DNA of 64,000 nucleotides from Mesorhizobium carmichaelinearum (lineage in GTDB: Bacteria; Pseudomonadota; Alphaproteobacteria; Rhizobiales; Rhizobiaceae). Shown piece after piece: positions 1 through 8,944 of this stretch. The notes beneath the pieces are model-generated. The model was given only the letters and a program-made list of their open reading frames with translations. It was not told where the DNA came from and did no database searches. The stretch spans positions 1-64,000 of the forward strand of contig NZ_FZQR01000021.1 of the NCBI RefSeq assembly GCF_900199455.1, in the 5' to 3' direction. How positions within the stretch are numbered: position 1 is the first letter of the stretch; each line of letters starts with the position of its first letter. The position numbers were made by a program, and so were the translations under genes.

Positions 1-1
1 C

Positions 2-1360
2 CTCCCCACCCCCGCCTTCGCCCACGCCTCCGACCGCGGCCACGTGCTCCTCCTCCCAACCGGCTACTACCTGATCGGCGGCGCATTCGCCGTTGCCGTC
101 AGCTTCCTCGTGCTGGCGCTGCTGCCCGCAGCTTCCCTCGATCGGTTCTGGCGCCGGCGCCTGCCGCTATTCACCCGCGGCGACAGCACCCGCACCGCCA
201 TCAGCCTGTTATCCTTTGCCGGCTTTGCAATCCTCATAGTCGCCGGATTTTTCGGCAGCCGCGACCCGCTCTCCAACCCCTTGCCGCTGGTGATCTGGAC
301 GCTGCTGTGGGCCGGCCTCACGCTGCTGCAAGGCGTCTTCGGCGATCTGTGGTCGTGGCTGAACCCCTGGTACGGGCCGTGGCGCCTTGCCTCGCGTCTA
401 CTTGGAACAGCCGATGAAGGCCCATGGCGCCTCCCCCGATGGCTCGGCTGCTGGCCGGCCGTCATCCTGTTCTTCGCCTTTGCCTGGTTCGAGCTCGTCG
501 ATCCGGCACCCGACGATCCGGCTCGCCTCGCCTGGGCCGCCGGCCTCTACTGGCTGTTCTCTTTCCTGGCCACGCTGGTGTTCGGCTATCCCCAGTGGAG
601 CCGCAGCGGGGAGTTCCTGACCATCTTCTTCGCGATGGTGGCACGCTTCGCGCCGGTCGAGCGCGATGAGAAAGGCCGGCTTGCACTGTGCTGGCCGGGG
701 GCCAGGCTGCTGGCGGCGGAGCCGCTGCCGCCCAGCGGCATTGCCTTCCTGCTGCTGGCCCTGTCCTCGGTCTCCTTCGATGGCCTGTCGAAGACCTTCT
801 TCTGGCTCGGCCTGTTCGGCGTCAATCCGCTCGAATTCCCCGGCCGCACGGCGGTGATCGGCAGCGGCAGCCTTGGGCTCGCTCTGACTTTCATTCTGCT
901 GGCGGCGGTGTTCCTTTTCGCCGTCATCCTCGGCCAGCGTCTGGCCGGCAGCGATCAGCCGCTCGCCCAGGCAGCGGGACTGCTGGTCTGGTCGATCGTG
1001 CCGATCGCGCTCGCCTATCATGTCGCGCATTATCTGACGGCGTTGCTGGTCGATGGCCAATATGCGGCAGCCTCCCTGTCCGACCCGTTCGCGCTGGGCT
1101 GGAACCTGTTCGGCACCGCCGACATCCAGGTCGAGGCCGGCATCGTCGCCGGCGCGGAGTCGGCCTGGTGGCTGTGGAACATCCAGGCCGGCGCTATCAT
1201 CTCAGGCCATGTGCTTGCCGTCCTCGTCGCCCATGGCTTTGCCTGGCGCCTGCATCCGCAGCCCGGCCGCGCCGCACTCAGCCAGTTTCCGCTCACCCTG
1301 CTGATGATCGCCTACACCGTCTTCGGCCTCTGGCTGCTTGCCACGCCAACGGTTGGATGA
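2..1360 (+). CDS. Integral membrane protein, 5'-truncated by window edge
   Basis: Unrecognised polytopic membrane protein. The reading frame is open from base 2, and the residues before the internal GTG at 44 read as the end of a signal peptide (PAFAHASDRGH), so the true start lies upstream of the window. About 450 residues are visible, with roughly ten hydrophobic segments separated by short loops and several Trp/Pro-rich stretches (WSWLNPWYGPW near the middle). It ends 154 bases before the ABC transporter binding protein on the same strand. No known family motif was recognised and no function is proposed. Confidence 0.8.
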   Translation, partial: LPTPAFAHASDRGHVLLLPTGYYLIGGAFAVAVSFLVLALLPAASLDRFWRRRLPLFTRGDSTRTAISLLSFAGFAILIVAGFFGSRDPLSNPLPLVIWTLLWAGLTLLQGVFGDLWSWLNPWYGPWRLASRLLGTADEGPWRLPRWLGCWPAVILFFAFAWFELVDPAPDDPARLAWAAGLYWLFSFLATLVFGYPQWSRSGEFLTIFFAMVARFAPVERDEKGRLALCWPGARLLAAEPLPPSGIAFLLLALSSVSFDGLSKTFFWLGLFGVNPLEFPGRTAVIGSGSLGLALTFILLAAVFLFAVILGQRLAGSDQPLAQAAGLLVWSIVPIALAYHVAHYLTALLVDGQYAAASLSDPFALGWNLFGTADIQVEAGIVAGAESAWWLWNIQAGAIISGHVLAVLVAHGFAWRLHPQPGRAALSQFPLTLLMIAYTVFGLWLLATPTVG

Positions 1361-1425
1361 CAAAAAGGCGGCCCCGATGTCGTTGGGGAAAGCTCGCTTG
1401 CCACGTCAAGGCTTTGGTGATTTAG

Positions 1426-1440
1426 TTTGTACACATGCAA
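1426..1440 (+). promoter_or_regulatory. Possible operator upstream of the ABC importer
   Basis: The 154-base gap before the binding-protein gene is AT-richer around TTTGTACACATGCAA. Its reverse strand carries TTGCAT, a hexamer also present in the leader of the molybdenum hydroxylase operon near 8945-8958. A shared regulator is possible, but the match is short and this is a weak call. Confidence 0.25.
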
Positions 1441-1514
1441 TTTTCCGCATCTTCTGAGCGAGGATGCCGAACCCGCCTTATCGTTGGTCAAGACTGAAAA
1501 ACAGGGGAACGAAC

Positions 1515-2819
1515 ATGGCTGACAAGAACGGATTTTTCGACCTCTCCAAGACTGCACTTACCCGCCGCACCGCGCTGAAAGGTCTGGCCGCTGGCGCCGG
1601 CCTTGCCGTCGCGCCAGGTTTCGTCCGCTACTCCCAGGCGCAGAGTTCGGCGCCGATCAAGATCGGCTTCCAGTCGCACCGCACCGGCATCGGTGCTGCC
1701 TATGGCCGCTGGTACGAGAAGACCACTGCTGCCGCGGTCAAGGCGATCAACGCCGCCGGCGGCATCAATGGCCGCCAGGTCGAGGTGATCATCGAGGATG
1801 ACGGCACCGATCCCGGCCGTGGTGCGGAAGTGGTCGGCAAGTTCGCCACCCAGCACAAGACCGACATCGTCTTCGGCACGCTGTTCTCGCATGTCGTCAT
1901 CGGCTCGGCGCCCGCCGCCGGCGAAAACAAGATGCCCTATTTCGTCGTCAGCGAAGGCCACCACGTCGCCTCGACCAAGCTCAACCGCTATGTCTTCCAG
2001 CCCGGCATCACCGATGTGAAGAGCCAGATCCAGTCGATGGCGCCGTGGATCGCGGCCAATGCCGGCAAGAAGGTGACGCAGATCTTCCCCGATTTCGCCT
2101 TCGGCTACGACCATCGCGACTACCTGCCGCCGGCGCTGAAGGCGCAGGGCGCAGAGGTCATCGCGCAGATCGCCATCCCGCCGACGGAATCGTCCTTCAC
2201 CAAATATTTTCCGCAGATCCCGCCCGAAACCGAGGTGATCTACCATGTCATGGTCGGTCCGGCGGTGCTCACCTTCGTCAAGGAACTCGGCGAGTTCTAC
2301 GGTTCCAACCGGCCGCAGCTGTTCGGCTTCATCGATTCGCTTGAGGCCACCGACATCAACAGCCCCGGCCTCGAGTTCCTCGACGGCAGCCATTTCTGGG
2401 AAGGCTCGCCGCGCTATGCCCAGGCCGACGATTCCGAAGCGCAAAAAGCCTATCGCGCGGCTGTCGGCATCGACGACAATGGTGCGGCCGTCGGCGACCC
2501 CAAGGACGTCTCCACCGCAGCGCATATGTTTGGCTGCTGGGAAACGCTCTATGTCGTCAAGAAGGCGATGGAAGATGCCGGCTACAAGGGTCCGGAAGAC
2601 CGCGCCAAGCTGGTCGAGGCGACCGAGGCGCTGACCGCCTTTGCCGAAGGCCCGGAGCATCCGCAGGGCGCGAAAACCTTCAACGGCAAGATCCACCAGT
2701 GTTTTGGTATCCAGAACATCTCCAAGGTCGAAGGCGGCAAGCTGAAGGTCGTGCACAAGACCAAGATCGAGGACGGACTTTACGAGGCCGAGGGGGATTA
2801 TACGAAGCAAGCGCTGTGA
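1515..2819 (+). CDS. ABC importer substrate-binding protein (Leu/Ile/Val-binding type)
   Basis: Periplasmic solute-binding protein of the type I branched-chain amino acid/amide family, 434 aa. The start is the ATG after AGGGGAACGAAC. The N-terminus carries a twin-arginine signal (TRRTALKGLAAGAGLAVAP, about residues 15-35) ending near SQAQ, so export is probably by Tat in folded form. The mature part begins IKIGFQ with the typical TG-AAYG and AAGGINGRQVEVIIEDDGTDP motifs of this fold. It heads a five-gene importer operon with two permeases and two ATPases. The ligand cannot be read from sequence; amino acids, short amides, urea and aromatic acids are all bound by relatives. Confidence 0.92.
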   Translation: MADKNGFFDLSKTALTRRTALKGLAAGAGLAVAPGFVRYSQAQSSAPIKIGFQSHRTGIGAAYGRWYEKTTAAAVKAINAAGGINGRQVEVIIEDDGTDPGRGAEVVGKFATQHKTDIVFGTLFSHVVIGSAPAAGENKMPYFVVSEGHHVASTKLNRYVFQPGITDVKSQIQSMAPWIAANAGKKVTQIFPDFAFGYDHRDYLPPALKAQGAEVIAQIAIPPTESSFTKYFPQIPPETEVIYHVMVGPAVLTFVKELGEFYGSNRPQLFGFIDSLEATDINSPGLEFLDGSHFWEGSPRYAQADDSEAQKAYRAAVGIDDNGAAVGDPKDVSTAAHMFGCWETLYVVKKAMEDAGYKGPEDRAKLVEATEALTAFAEGPEHPQGAKTFNGKIHQCFGIQNISKVEGGKLKVVHKTKIEDGLYEAEGDYTKQAL

Positions 2820-2846
2820 GCTTAGCTCCAGCAGCGTGAGCGCCAA

Positions 2847-3089
2847 GGCACCCCCCTCTGTCCTGCCGGACATCTCCCCCGCAAGGGGGGAGATCGGATG
2901 TCGTCTTGGGTTTCGCCAATCCCCAAGGTTGGGGGGTGGGCGCCTTCGCAGAAACTGCCAATCTCCCCCCTTGAGGGGGGTGAGAAGTGGTCCGCGCAGC
3001 GGACGGAAAGCCAATTGCTTGGCTTTCCGAACGACGAACGCCCGGAGCGACAGCGGAGGGCCGGGCCCGGCAGGGCAGAGGGGGGTGCC
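2847..3089. repeat. 243-bp intergenic palindromic element with 23-bp terminal inverted repeats
   Basis: The left end (2847-2869) and right end (3067-3089) are inverted copies differing at one base (GGCACCCCCCTCTGYCCTGCCGG). Inside are two further G/C-run hairpins, at 2872-2894 and about 2962-2984. No open frame of coding character spans it. It separates the binding-protein gene from the first permease within the importer operon. Such transposase-less palindromic elements are common between genes in Mesorhizobium. Confidence 0.8.
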
Positions 3090-3114
3090 TCGCGCATCCC
3101 TCGGTGCCTAGCCC

Positions 3115-3996
3115 ATGCACTTCGGACCTCATCTCCTCCTCGCCGCCCTCGAAGGCCTCGTCACATCAGCGGTGCTGGCGCTTACCGCGCTTGGCCTCTC
3201 ACTGGTGTTCGGCGTCATGCGCGTCGTCAACGTCGCACATGGCGAGTTCTTCATGCTGGGCGCGGTGCTCGCCTGGGCAATCACCGCGGCGATCGGTGGC
3301 CACCCGGCGCTCGGTTTCCTGGCGGCACTGGTGATCGCGCCGCTGATCGTCGGCGCCATCGCGCTGGTGGCCGAGCGGCTGGTGCTGCGCCGGCTCAACT
3401 ACAATCCGGAAGCCACCATCGTTGCCACCATCGGTATGCTCTACATCATCCAACAGCTGGCGCTGAGCTTCTATGGCCCCGAGGCGCGGCCGGTGGAGCC
3501 GCCGTTCAGCTACCGCATCCTTCTGCCGTGGTTCGGCTATTCCGGCTACAAACTGTCGATCATTGCGGCTTCCGCACTTCTCCTGATCGCCACCTGGCTG
3601 GTGCTGACACGCACCAGGATCGGCCTGATCATGCGCGCCACGCAGTATGACAGCGAGACGGCGCAGGCTTTCGGCATCCCGGTCGGCCGCGTCTATGGCG
3701 GCGTCTTCGCGCTTGGCGCCATGCTGGCGGCGATCGCCGCGGTGCTGATCGTGCCGATCAGCCAGGCGCATTATCTGATGGGGCAGGATCCGCTGCTCTT
3801 GTCGTTCATCGTCGTCATCATCGGCGGCCTCGGCTCGCTGCGCGGCACTGTCGTCGCCGCCGTGCTGATCGGCCTGTCCGACGGCATCATCTCGATGTTC
3901 TTCTCGCCGACCCTGGCCAAAATCATCGCCACGCTGCTGGTCGCCATGGTGCTGGTGTTCCGGCCGCAAGGACTGTTCGGGACGACATCGCGATGA
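3115..3996 (+). CDS. ABC importer inner-membrane permease, LivH type
   Basis: First permease of the importer, 293 aa, with about eight membrane helices. The N-terminus reads LGLSLVFGVMRVVNVAHGEFFMLGA, the conserved LivH opening, and the C-terminal part contains IIGGLGSLRGTVVAA, typical of the cytoplasmic coupling loop region. The start is ATG 3115; its ribosome-binding site is weak, so translation may depend on an upstream context changed by the palindromic element. The stop overlaps the next gene by 4 bases (ATGA), showing translational coupling with the second permease. Confidence 0.93.
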   Translation: MHFGPHLLLAALEGLVTSAVLALTALGLSLVFGVMRVVNVAHGEFFMLGAVLAWAITAAIGGHPALGFLAALVIAPLIVGAIALVAERLVLRRLNYNPEATIVATIGMLYIIQQLALSFYGPEARPVEPPFSYRILLPWFGYSGYKLSIIAASALLLIATWLVLTRTRIGLIMRATQYDSETAQAFGIPVGRVYGGVFALGAMLAAIAAVLIVPISQAHYLMGQDPLLLSFIVVIIGGLGSLRGTVVAAVLIGLSDGIISMFFSPTLAKIIATLLVAMVLVFRPQGLFGTTSR

Positions 3997-4955
3997 GCGA
4001 AGCTTCGCCGGCAAAGGCCTATGCGCTGCATCTCGGCGTCATCGCCCTGCTCTTCGTGCTGAGCTTCGTGCTGCCGGACTACTATCACGGCCTGCTCGCC
4101 CGCATCATGGTGCTGGCGGTGTTCGCCATGGGCTACAACATGCTGTTCGGCTATGTCGGCCTGCTCAGCCTCGGCCACGCCATGTTCTTCGGCGCCGGGC
4201 TCTATGGCGCCGGCCTTGCCGTCATCCAGCTCGGCTGGAGCGTGCCGCTGGCCTTCCTCGGCGGGATTGCCTGCGGCGCGGTGCTGGCGCTGGTGATCGG
4301 CCTGCTGGCGCTGCGCACCACGGGTGTCGCCTTCATGATCGTCACCATGATGTTCGCCCAGGTGTTTTATCTGCTGATCCTCTACTTCGCGACCTGGACC
4401 GGCGGCGATCAGGGCCAGGTCGTACCGCAGCCGGCGCGCGTGCTCAATTTCGGCACGACCTCACTCGACCTCACCAACCCGACCGTACGCTACATGAGCG
4501 CGCTGGCGCTGTTCTCGCTGGTGCTTCTGGTGACGCTGGCCATCGTCCGCTCCCGCTATGGCCGCGTGCTGGTCGCCATCCGCGAGAATGAGGAGCGCAC
4601 GAAGATGCTGGGCTACGACACTTTCTCCAACAAGCTCATAGCCGTGGTCGTCTCCGGCACGATCTGCGCGGCCTCGGGGGCCGCCTATGCGCTGCTGTTC
4701 GGCTATGTCGGCTCGAGCTTCGCCTCGGTGCAGTATTCGATCCTGCCGCTGTTGTGGGTGCTGCTCGGCGGTGCTGCAACGACGCTTGGGCCACTGATCG
4801 GCACGGTCTTCATGTACTATGTCATCGACGTCACCAGCGGCTACACCTCGGCCTACCTGCTGATCGTCGGCGTTGCCCTGATCTTGCTGGTGCTGTTTTT
4901 CCCGAAAGGCATTCTCGGCACCGCCCGCCAGCGCTGGCTCGGGTGGCTGCCATGA
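3993..4955 (+). CDS. ABC importer inner-membrane permease, LivM type
   Basis: Second permease, 320 aa, multi-spanning. It has the LivM hallmarks NMLFGYVGLLSLGHAMFFG (about residues 49-67) and IRENEERTKMLGYD in the cytoplasmic loop that contacts the ATPases. It overlaps the LivH-type gene by 4 bases and the following ATPase gene by 4 bases, so the transport subunits are translationally coupled. It pairs with the LivH-type protein to form the heterodimeric channel. Confidence 0.93.
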   Translation: MSEASPAKAYALHLGVIALLFVLSFVLPDYYHGLLARIMVLAVFAMGYNMLFGYVGLLSLGHAMFFGAGLYGAGLAVIQLGWSVPLAFLGGIACGAVLALVIGLLALRTTGVAFMIVTMMFAQVFYLLILYFATWTGGDQGQVVPQPARVLNFGTTSLDLTNPTVRYMSALALFSLVLLVTLAIVRSRYGRVLVAIRENEERTKMLGYDTFSNKLIAVVVSGTICAASGAAYALLFGYVGSSFASVQYSILPLLWVLLGGAATTLGPLIGTVFMYYVIDVTSGYTSAYLLIVGVALILLVLFFPKGILGTARQRWLGWLP

Positions 4956-5677
4956 CGCCACTTTTGACCACCAAGGGCCTGTCGCGCCATTTCGGCGGGC
5001 TGCGTGCCGTCGACGGCGTCGACTTCACCTTGATGCCGGGCGAAATCCGCGCCGTCATCGGCCCCAATGGGGCGGGGAAAACCACCTTCGTCAGCCTGGT
5101 CAGCGGCCGCATCCAGCCCTCTTCGGGCGCGATCGTCTTCGACGGCGCCGACATTACCGGCCTGCCGGCCTATATCCGGGTGCGCCAGGGCATCGCCTAC
5201 ACCTTCCAGATCACCAGCGTCTTCGCCAATCTCAGCACCTATGACAATGTCGCGCTGCCGGTGCAGCGCACGCTGAGCGATGGTCGCTCCAAGGGCGCGG
5301 TCAAGGCCGGCGTCATGACGGCGCTCGAACGCACAGGCCTCGCCGATCGCGCCCATATGCCGGCCGGGCAATTGTCCTATGGCCACCAGCGTCTGCTGGA
5401 AGTGGCAATGGGGCTTGCGCTGAAGCCGCGCCTGCTGATCCTCGACGAGCCGACGCAAGGGCTGGCCGACAGCGAGATCGACAATTTCATCACCCTGGTG
5501 CGCGAGATCGCGAAAAACGCCACCGTGCTTTTGATCGAGCACAACATGCCCGTCGTCATGCAGCTTGCCGACCGCATCACCGTCTTCAACGCCGGCAAGA
5601 TCCTGGCGGAAGGCACGCCCGAGGCGATCCGCGAAAACGCAGCGGTGCAGGAAGCCTATCTGGGGACCGCCCCATGA
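4952..5677 (+). CDS. ABC importer ATPase, LivG type
   Basis: ATP-binding subunit, 241 aa. Walker A is GPNGAGKTT, the signature is LSYGHQR (LivG-like variant of LSGGQ), Walker B is LLILDEPTQGL, and the switch His lies in LLIEHNM. The start is the ATG at 4952 that overlaps the permease stop; longer upstream frames only read through the permease gene. It couples ATP hydrolysis to import together with the downstream LivF-type subunit, with which it overlaps by 4 bases. Confidence 0.93.
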   Translation: MTPLLTTKGLSRHFGGLRAVDGVDFTLMPGEIRAVIGPNGAGKTTFVSLVSGRIQPSSGAIVFDGADITGLPAYIRVRQGIAYTFQITSVFANLSTYDNVALPVQRTLSDGRSKGAVKAGVMTALERTGLADRAHMPAGQLSYGHQRLLEVAMGLALKPRLLILDEPTQGLADSEIDNFITLVREIAKNATVLLIEHNMPVVMQLADRITVFNAGKILAEGTPEAIRENAAVQEAYLGTAP

Positions 5678-6396
5678 TTGAGACGAACAAGGCGGAAGCA
5701 TTGCGGATCGCGGGACTCGACTGCTTCTACGGCGAGGTCCAGGTGCTCTATGGGCTTGACCTCGTGCTGAACGAGGGCGAGGTGCTGTGCCTGTTCGGCC
5801 GCAACGGCGCCGGCAAGACGACGACGCTGAAGGCGATCATGGGCCTGGTTCCTTCAGGCGCCGGCTCGATCAAGCTCGCCGGCCAGGAATTGACCGGCCT
5901 GCCGGCGCATGAGGTGCCGAAGGCCGGCGTCGCCTATGTGCCGCAGGGCAGGCGGCTGTTCGCCGAGATGACAGTGGCGGAGAACATCGAGATCGGGCTG
6001 ATGGCGCGCGGCAAGGGCAAGGCAACGCGTGAAAATGTGCTCGACCTTTTCCCGCTGCTACGCCAGCGGCTGCGGCAGCGCTCGGGCACCTTGTCCGGCG
6101 GCGAGCAGCAGATGCTGGCCATGGCGCGCGCGCTCTGCCTCGAACCGCAAGTGCTGCTCCTCGACGAACCGACCGAAGGTCTGATGCCGTCGATGATCGC
6201 CAAGATCCGCGAGACAGTGGCGAAGCTGCGCGACATGAGCGTCTCGACCATCCTGGTCGAGCAGCGGGTCGATGCGGTGCTGTCGGTCGCCGACCGCGTC
6301 TCGTTCATCGAGAACGGCCGCAACCGCGAGACGGTCGATGTCGAGGAATTGCGCGCGGATCCGTCGGCGGTCAGGCGCTATGTCGGCGTCGGCTGA
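5674..6396 (+). CDS. ABC importer ATPase, LivF type
   Basis: Second ATP-binding subunit, 240 aa. Walker A is GRNGAGKTT, the signature is LSGGEQQ, Walker B is LLLDEPTEGL, followed by ILVEQRV in the switch region. It is the last gene of the importer operon; its start overlaps the LivG-type stop. A palindromic element follows directly after the stop and may end or stabilise the transcript. Confidence 0.93.
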   Translation: MIETNKAEALRIAGLDCFYGEVQVLYGLDLVLNEGEVLCLFGRNGAGKTTTLKAIMGLVPSGAGSIKLAGQELTGLPAHEVPKAGVAYVPQGRRLFAEMTVAENIEIGLMARGKGKATRENVLDLFPLLRQRLRQRSGTLSGGEQQMLAMARALCLEPQVLLLDEPTEGLMPSMIAKIRETVAKLRDMSVSTILVEQRVDAVLSVADRVSFIENGRNRETVDVEELRADPSAVRRYVGVG

Positions 6397-6400
6397 GGAT

Positions 6401-6505
6401 TACCCTCCCCCTTGTGGGGAGGGTGGCTGCGAAGCAGCCGGGTGGGGGTGCCGCACCAGACCCCCACCCGGACCTGCGGTCCGACCTCCCCACAAGGGGG
6501 AGGTA
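6401..6505. repeat. Intergenic palindromic element with about 21-bp terminal inverted repeats
   Basis: The left end CCTCCCCCTTGTGGGGAGG and right end CCTCCCCACAAGGGGGAGG are inverted copies. An inner pair, GGGTGGGGGT facing ACCCCCACCC, makes a second stem. It fills the gap between two convergent transcription units (importer on plus, antiporter on minus) and could act as a bidirectional terminator, though no T-tract is seen. Confidence 0.75.
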
Positions 6506-6516
6506 AGGGCTCCCTC

Positions 6517-7956
6517 TCACCCAAAGAACAGAAAACCCGCGATCAAAAAGGTCGGGATCAGCACCAGCCCGGACCACAGCATATAGCCGAAGAAGCCGGG
6601 CATGCTGACCCCGCGCTGCCGGGCGATGGCATAGACCATGAAGTTGGGCGCATTGCCGATATAGGTGTTGGCGCCCATGAAGACGGCGCCGGCTGAAATC
6701 GCCGCCAATGTCGAGGCAAATTCAGTCATCAGGTGGTGTGGGTCGCCGCCGGCCAGCTCGAAGAACACCAGATAGGTCGGTGCGTTGTCGAGGAAGGATG
6801 ACAGCGCCCCGGTCAGCCAGAAATAGGCGAGATTGTTGGGTGTGCCTTGATCGGAGGTGACGAGCGCGACCAGCGGAGCCAGCGCGCCGTCGTGACCGGC
6901 CCTTAGGATGGCGATGACCGGCACGATGCAGATGAAGATGCCGGCAAACAATTTTGCCACTTCCGCGATCGGACCCCAGTTGAAGCCGTTCGCCGCGCGG
7001 TATTCCTGGCGCGAAACCGCCAATGAAACGAAGGCAAGCGCCAGGATGATGGCGTCGCGCACCAGGTTCTGCAGCTCCAGCGTCACGCCTTGAATAGAGA
7101 AGCTGACCTCCGGCTTCCATGTCGCTGACAGCAGGATGGCGCCGATGACGCCAGCCAGCAGCGGAATGTTGGGCAAGCCGCGGATGCGAACCTTCGAATC
7201 CGGCGTCGGGTCCTTGATCTTCGGCGCGCTGGCCTCGCGCCGGTGCAGGATGATGTCGATGGCCAGGAACACCGCCAGAACCAGGCCGCCGACGAACAGC
7301 GTCTCGCGCCAGAGGTTCGCGGTCGTCCAGAAGAAGTCGACGCCGCGCAGGAAGCCGACGAACAGCGGCGGGTCGCCGAGCGGCGTCAGCGAGCCGCCGA
7401 TGTTGGAGACCAGGAAGATGAAGAAGATGACGACATGGGCGTTGAACGGCCTGGCGTCGTTGGCGCGGATGAGCGGCCGGATCAGGATCATCGAGGCGCC
7501 CGTCGTGCCGATGACCGATGCCAGCAGCGCACCGACCAGCAGCAGCCCGGCATTGACCAGCGGCGTGCCGTGGATGTTGCCGGCGACCAGGATGCCACCC
7601 GAAATGGTGAACAGCGCGAACAGCAGAATGATGAAGGACATGTATTCGGTGAGCAGCGCATGCAGCACGGCCTCGGTCGCCGAAGGGATGCCGAAGGCCA
7701 ATGCCAACGGCACTACGACCAGGGCCGCCCACAAGGCCGCGATCTTGCCGTAGTGATGCTCCCAGACATGGTGGAACAGCAGCGGGCCGGTGGCGATCGA
7801 CAGCAGCAGGCCGGCAAAGGGCAGCGCCCACCACAGCGACATCGAGGCGCCGGGCAGGGCGTGTTCATCAGCCGCGAAGGCCGCTCCCGGGAACAGAATG
7901 GCGAGAGCCATGGTGATTGCCACTAAGGTATTCGCGGATGAGAAAGGCCCCCTCAT
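6517..7956 (-). CDS. NhaD-like sodium:proton antiporter
   Basis: Polytopic membrane protein of the ion transporter/citrate-transporter superfamily, about 479 aa with roughly 11-13 helices. Recognisable stretches are TTGASMILIRPLIRAN, NIGGSLTPLGDPPLFVGF and NAPTYLVFFEL near the C-terminal half, as in NhaD-type antiporters. The N-terminus is a signal-like segment ending PGAAFAADEH. The start is uncertain: ATG 7956 gives a full-length leader but lies inside a palindromic repeat, while ATG 7911 gives a leader of only 13 residues. Neither has a clear ribosome-binding site. Likely role: Na+ or K+ extrusion. Confidence 0.8.
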   Translation of the reverse strand: MRGPFSSANTLVAITMALAILFPGAAFAADEHALPGASMSLWWALPFAGLLLSIATGPLLFHHVWEHHYGKIAALWAALVVVPLALAFGIPSATEAVLHALLTEYMSFIILLFALFTISGGILVAGNIHGTPLVNAGLLLVGALLASVIGTTGASMILIRPLIRANDARPFNAHVVIFFIFLVSNIGGSLTPLGDPPLFVGFLRGVDFFWTTANLWRETLFVGGLVLAVFLAIDIILHRREASAPKIKDPTPDSKVRIRGLPNIPLLAGVIGAILLSATWKPEVSFSIQGVTLELQNLVRDAIILALAFVSLAVSRQEYRAANGFNWGPIAEVAKLFAGIFICIVPVIAILRAGHDGALAPLVALVTSDQGTPNNLAYFWLTGALSSFLDNAPTYLVFFELAGGDPHHLMTEFASTLAAISAGAVFMGANTYIGNAPNFMVYAIARQRGVSMPGFFGYMLWSGLVLIPTFLIAGFLFFG

Positions 7957-8131
7957 CCGGCCGCTGCGCGGCCACCTTTGCCGGGGCGAGTCGCGGGCCT
8001 CGCCCGTCCTTCGGACCCCCGGTGGGGAGAAGAGACTGGCGCCGGCGCCGGCGCCCTCCTCTCCCCTTGGGGAGAGGTCGGATTGCCCCGAATTGCTTTT
8101 CGCAATTCGGTTGGCAATCCGGGTGAGGGGG
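7948..8131. repeat. Intergenic palindromic element overlapping an antiporter start
   Basis: The outer ends CCCCCTCATCCGG (7948-7960) and CCGGGTGAGGGGG (8119-8131) are inverted copies with one mismatch. Within lie further complementary runs (GGCCGCTGCGCGGCC; CTCCTCTCCCC facing GGGGAGAAGAG; CCGAATTGC facing GCAATTCGG). It fills the space between two minus-strand genes and contains one candidate start codon of the antiporter gene. Confidence 0.75.
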
Positions 8132-8148
8132 TTCTGCCCCACCGCCCG

Positions 8149-8763
8149 TCAGTCCGACAACTGGTCTTCAAGCGTCACGCCGGCATCGCGCATGCGCTGC
8201 AGCATGGCATCGAGCGAGCCGTTGAGGTCGATGCCACGACAGGCATCGAGCCGAACGGTGGTTTTGAACCCCTGGCTGACGGCGTCCAGCGCCGAAAAGC
8301 CGACGCAGAAATCGGTCGCCAGGCCGACCAGGGTGACGGTGTCGATGCCGCGCTCCCTGAGGTAGCCGGCGAGGCCGGTCGGGGTCGTGTGGTCGTTCTC
8401 GAAGAAGGCCGAATAGCTGTCTATGGCGGGCCGAAATCCCTTGCGGATGACGAGTTCGGCCTTGGTCCAGGCAAGGCCGGAGTGGAAATCCGAGCCGAGG
8501 CTGCCCTGGATGCAATGGTCCGGCCACAGCGTCTGCTGGCCGTAGGGCATCTCGATCATGGTGAAGGGCTGCGCGCCCGGATGGCTGGAGGCAAAGCTCG
8601 AATGGCCGGCGGGGTGCCAGTCCTGCGTCAGCACGACGTGGTCGGCGCGCCGGATCATATCGTTGACCAGCGGCACGATCTCGTCGCCGCCGGTCACGGC
8701 CAACGCGCCGCCCGGGCAAAAGTCGTTTTGCAGATCGATGACAACAAGCGCTTCGTCGGCCAT
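8149..8763 (-). CDS. pncA: Nicotinamidase
   Basis: Isochorismatase-fold amidase, 204 aa, converting nicotinamide to nicotinate and ammonia for NAD salvage. Catalytic residues are visible: Asp in VVIDLQNDFCPGGAL, Lys in VIRKGF and Cys in LATDFCVG. Metal ligands lie in LTQDWHPAGHSSFASSH. The start is placed at ATG 8763, which follows GAGGGAAG; an earlier ATG has no such site. It is divergent from the molybdenum hydroxylase operon that includes a hydroxynicotinate-reductase homologue, which makes its position notable, although salvage alone would explain it. Confidence 0.92.
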   Translation of the reverse strand: MADEALVVIDLQNDFCPGGALAVTGGDEIVPLVNDMIRRADHVVLTQDWHPAGHSSFASSHPGAQPFTMIEMPYGQQTLWPDHCIQGSLGSDFHSGLAWTKAELVIRKGFRPAIDSYSAFFENDHTTPTGLAGYLRERGIDTVTLVGLATDFCVGFSALDAVSQGFKTTVRLDACRGIDLNGSLDAMLQRMRDAGVTLEDQLSD

Positions 8764-8944
8764 GGGCTTCCCTCTTCTGTACGTCATGCTCCAGTGGAAA
8801 ATGCCGCGAACGCGACCGGAGGCAGAAACTTGACCAGATGGCCGGCCGCGTCAACCTCCGAGGGCGTAACAATCTTGTTGCCGGTCCCCCGGCAAGCACG
8901 ACAGGTCAAACTCTGGCTTTGACAATTTCCACCGGCTTGATATC

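Noticed and set aside
1515..6396. Assigning the ABC importer to urea, short amides or leucine
   Set aside because: The family motifs identify the transporter type only; no urease, amidase operon or amino acid genes are linked closely enough to name a substrate.
8149..8763. pncA as a member of the putative N-heterocycle operon
   Set aside because: It is on the opposite strand and has a sufficient explanation in NAD salvage; it is kept only as a suggestive neighbour.
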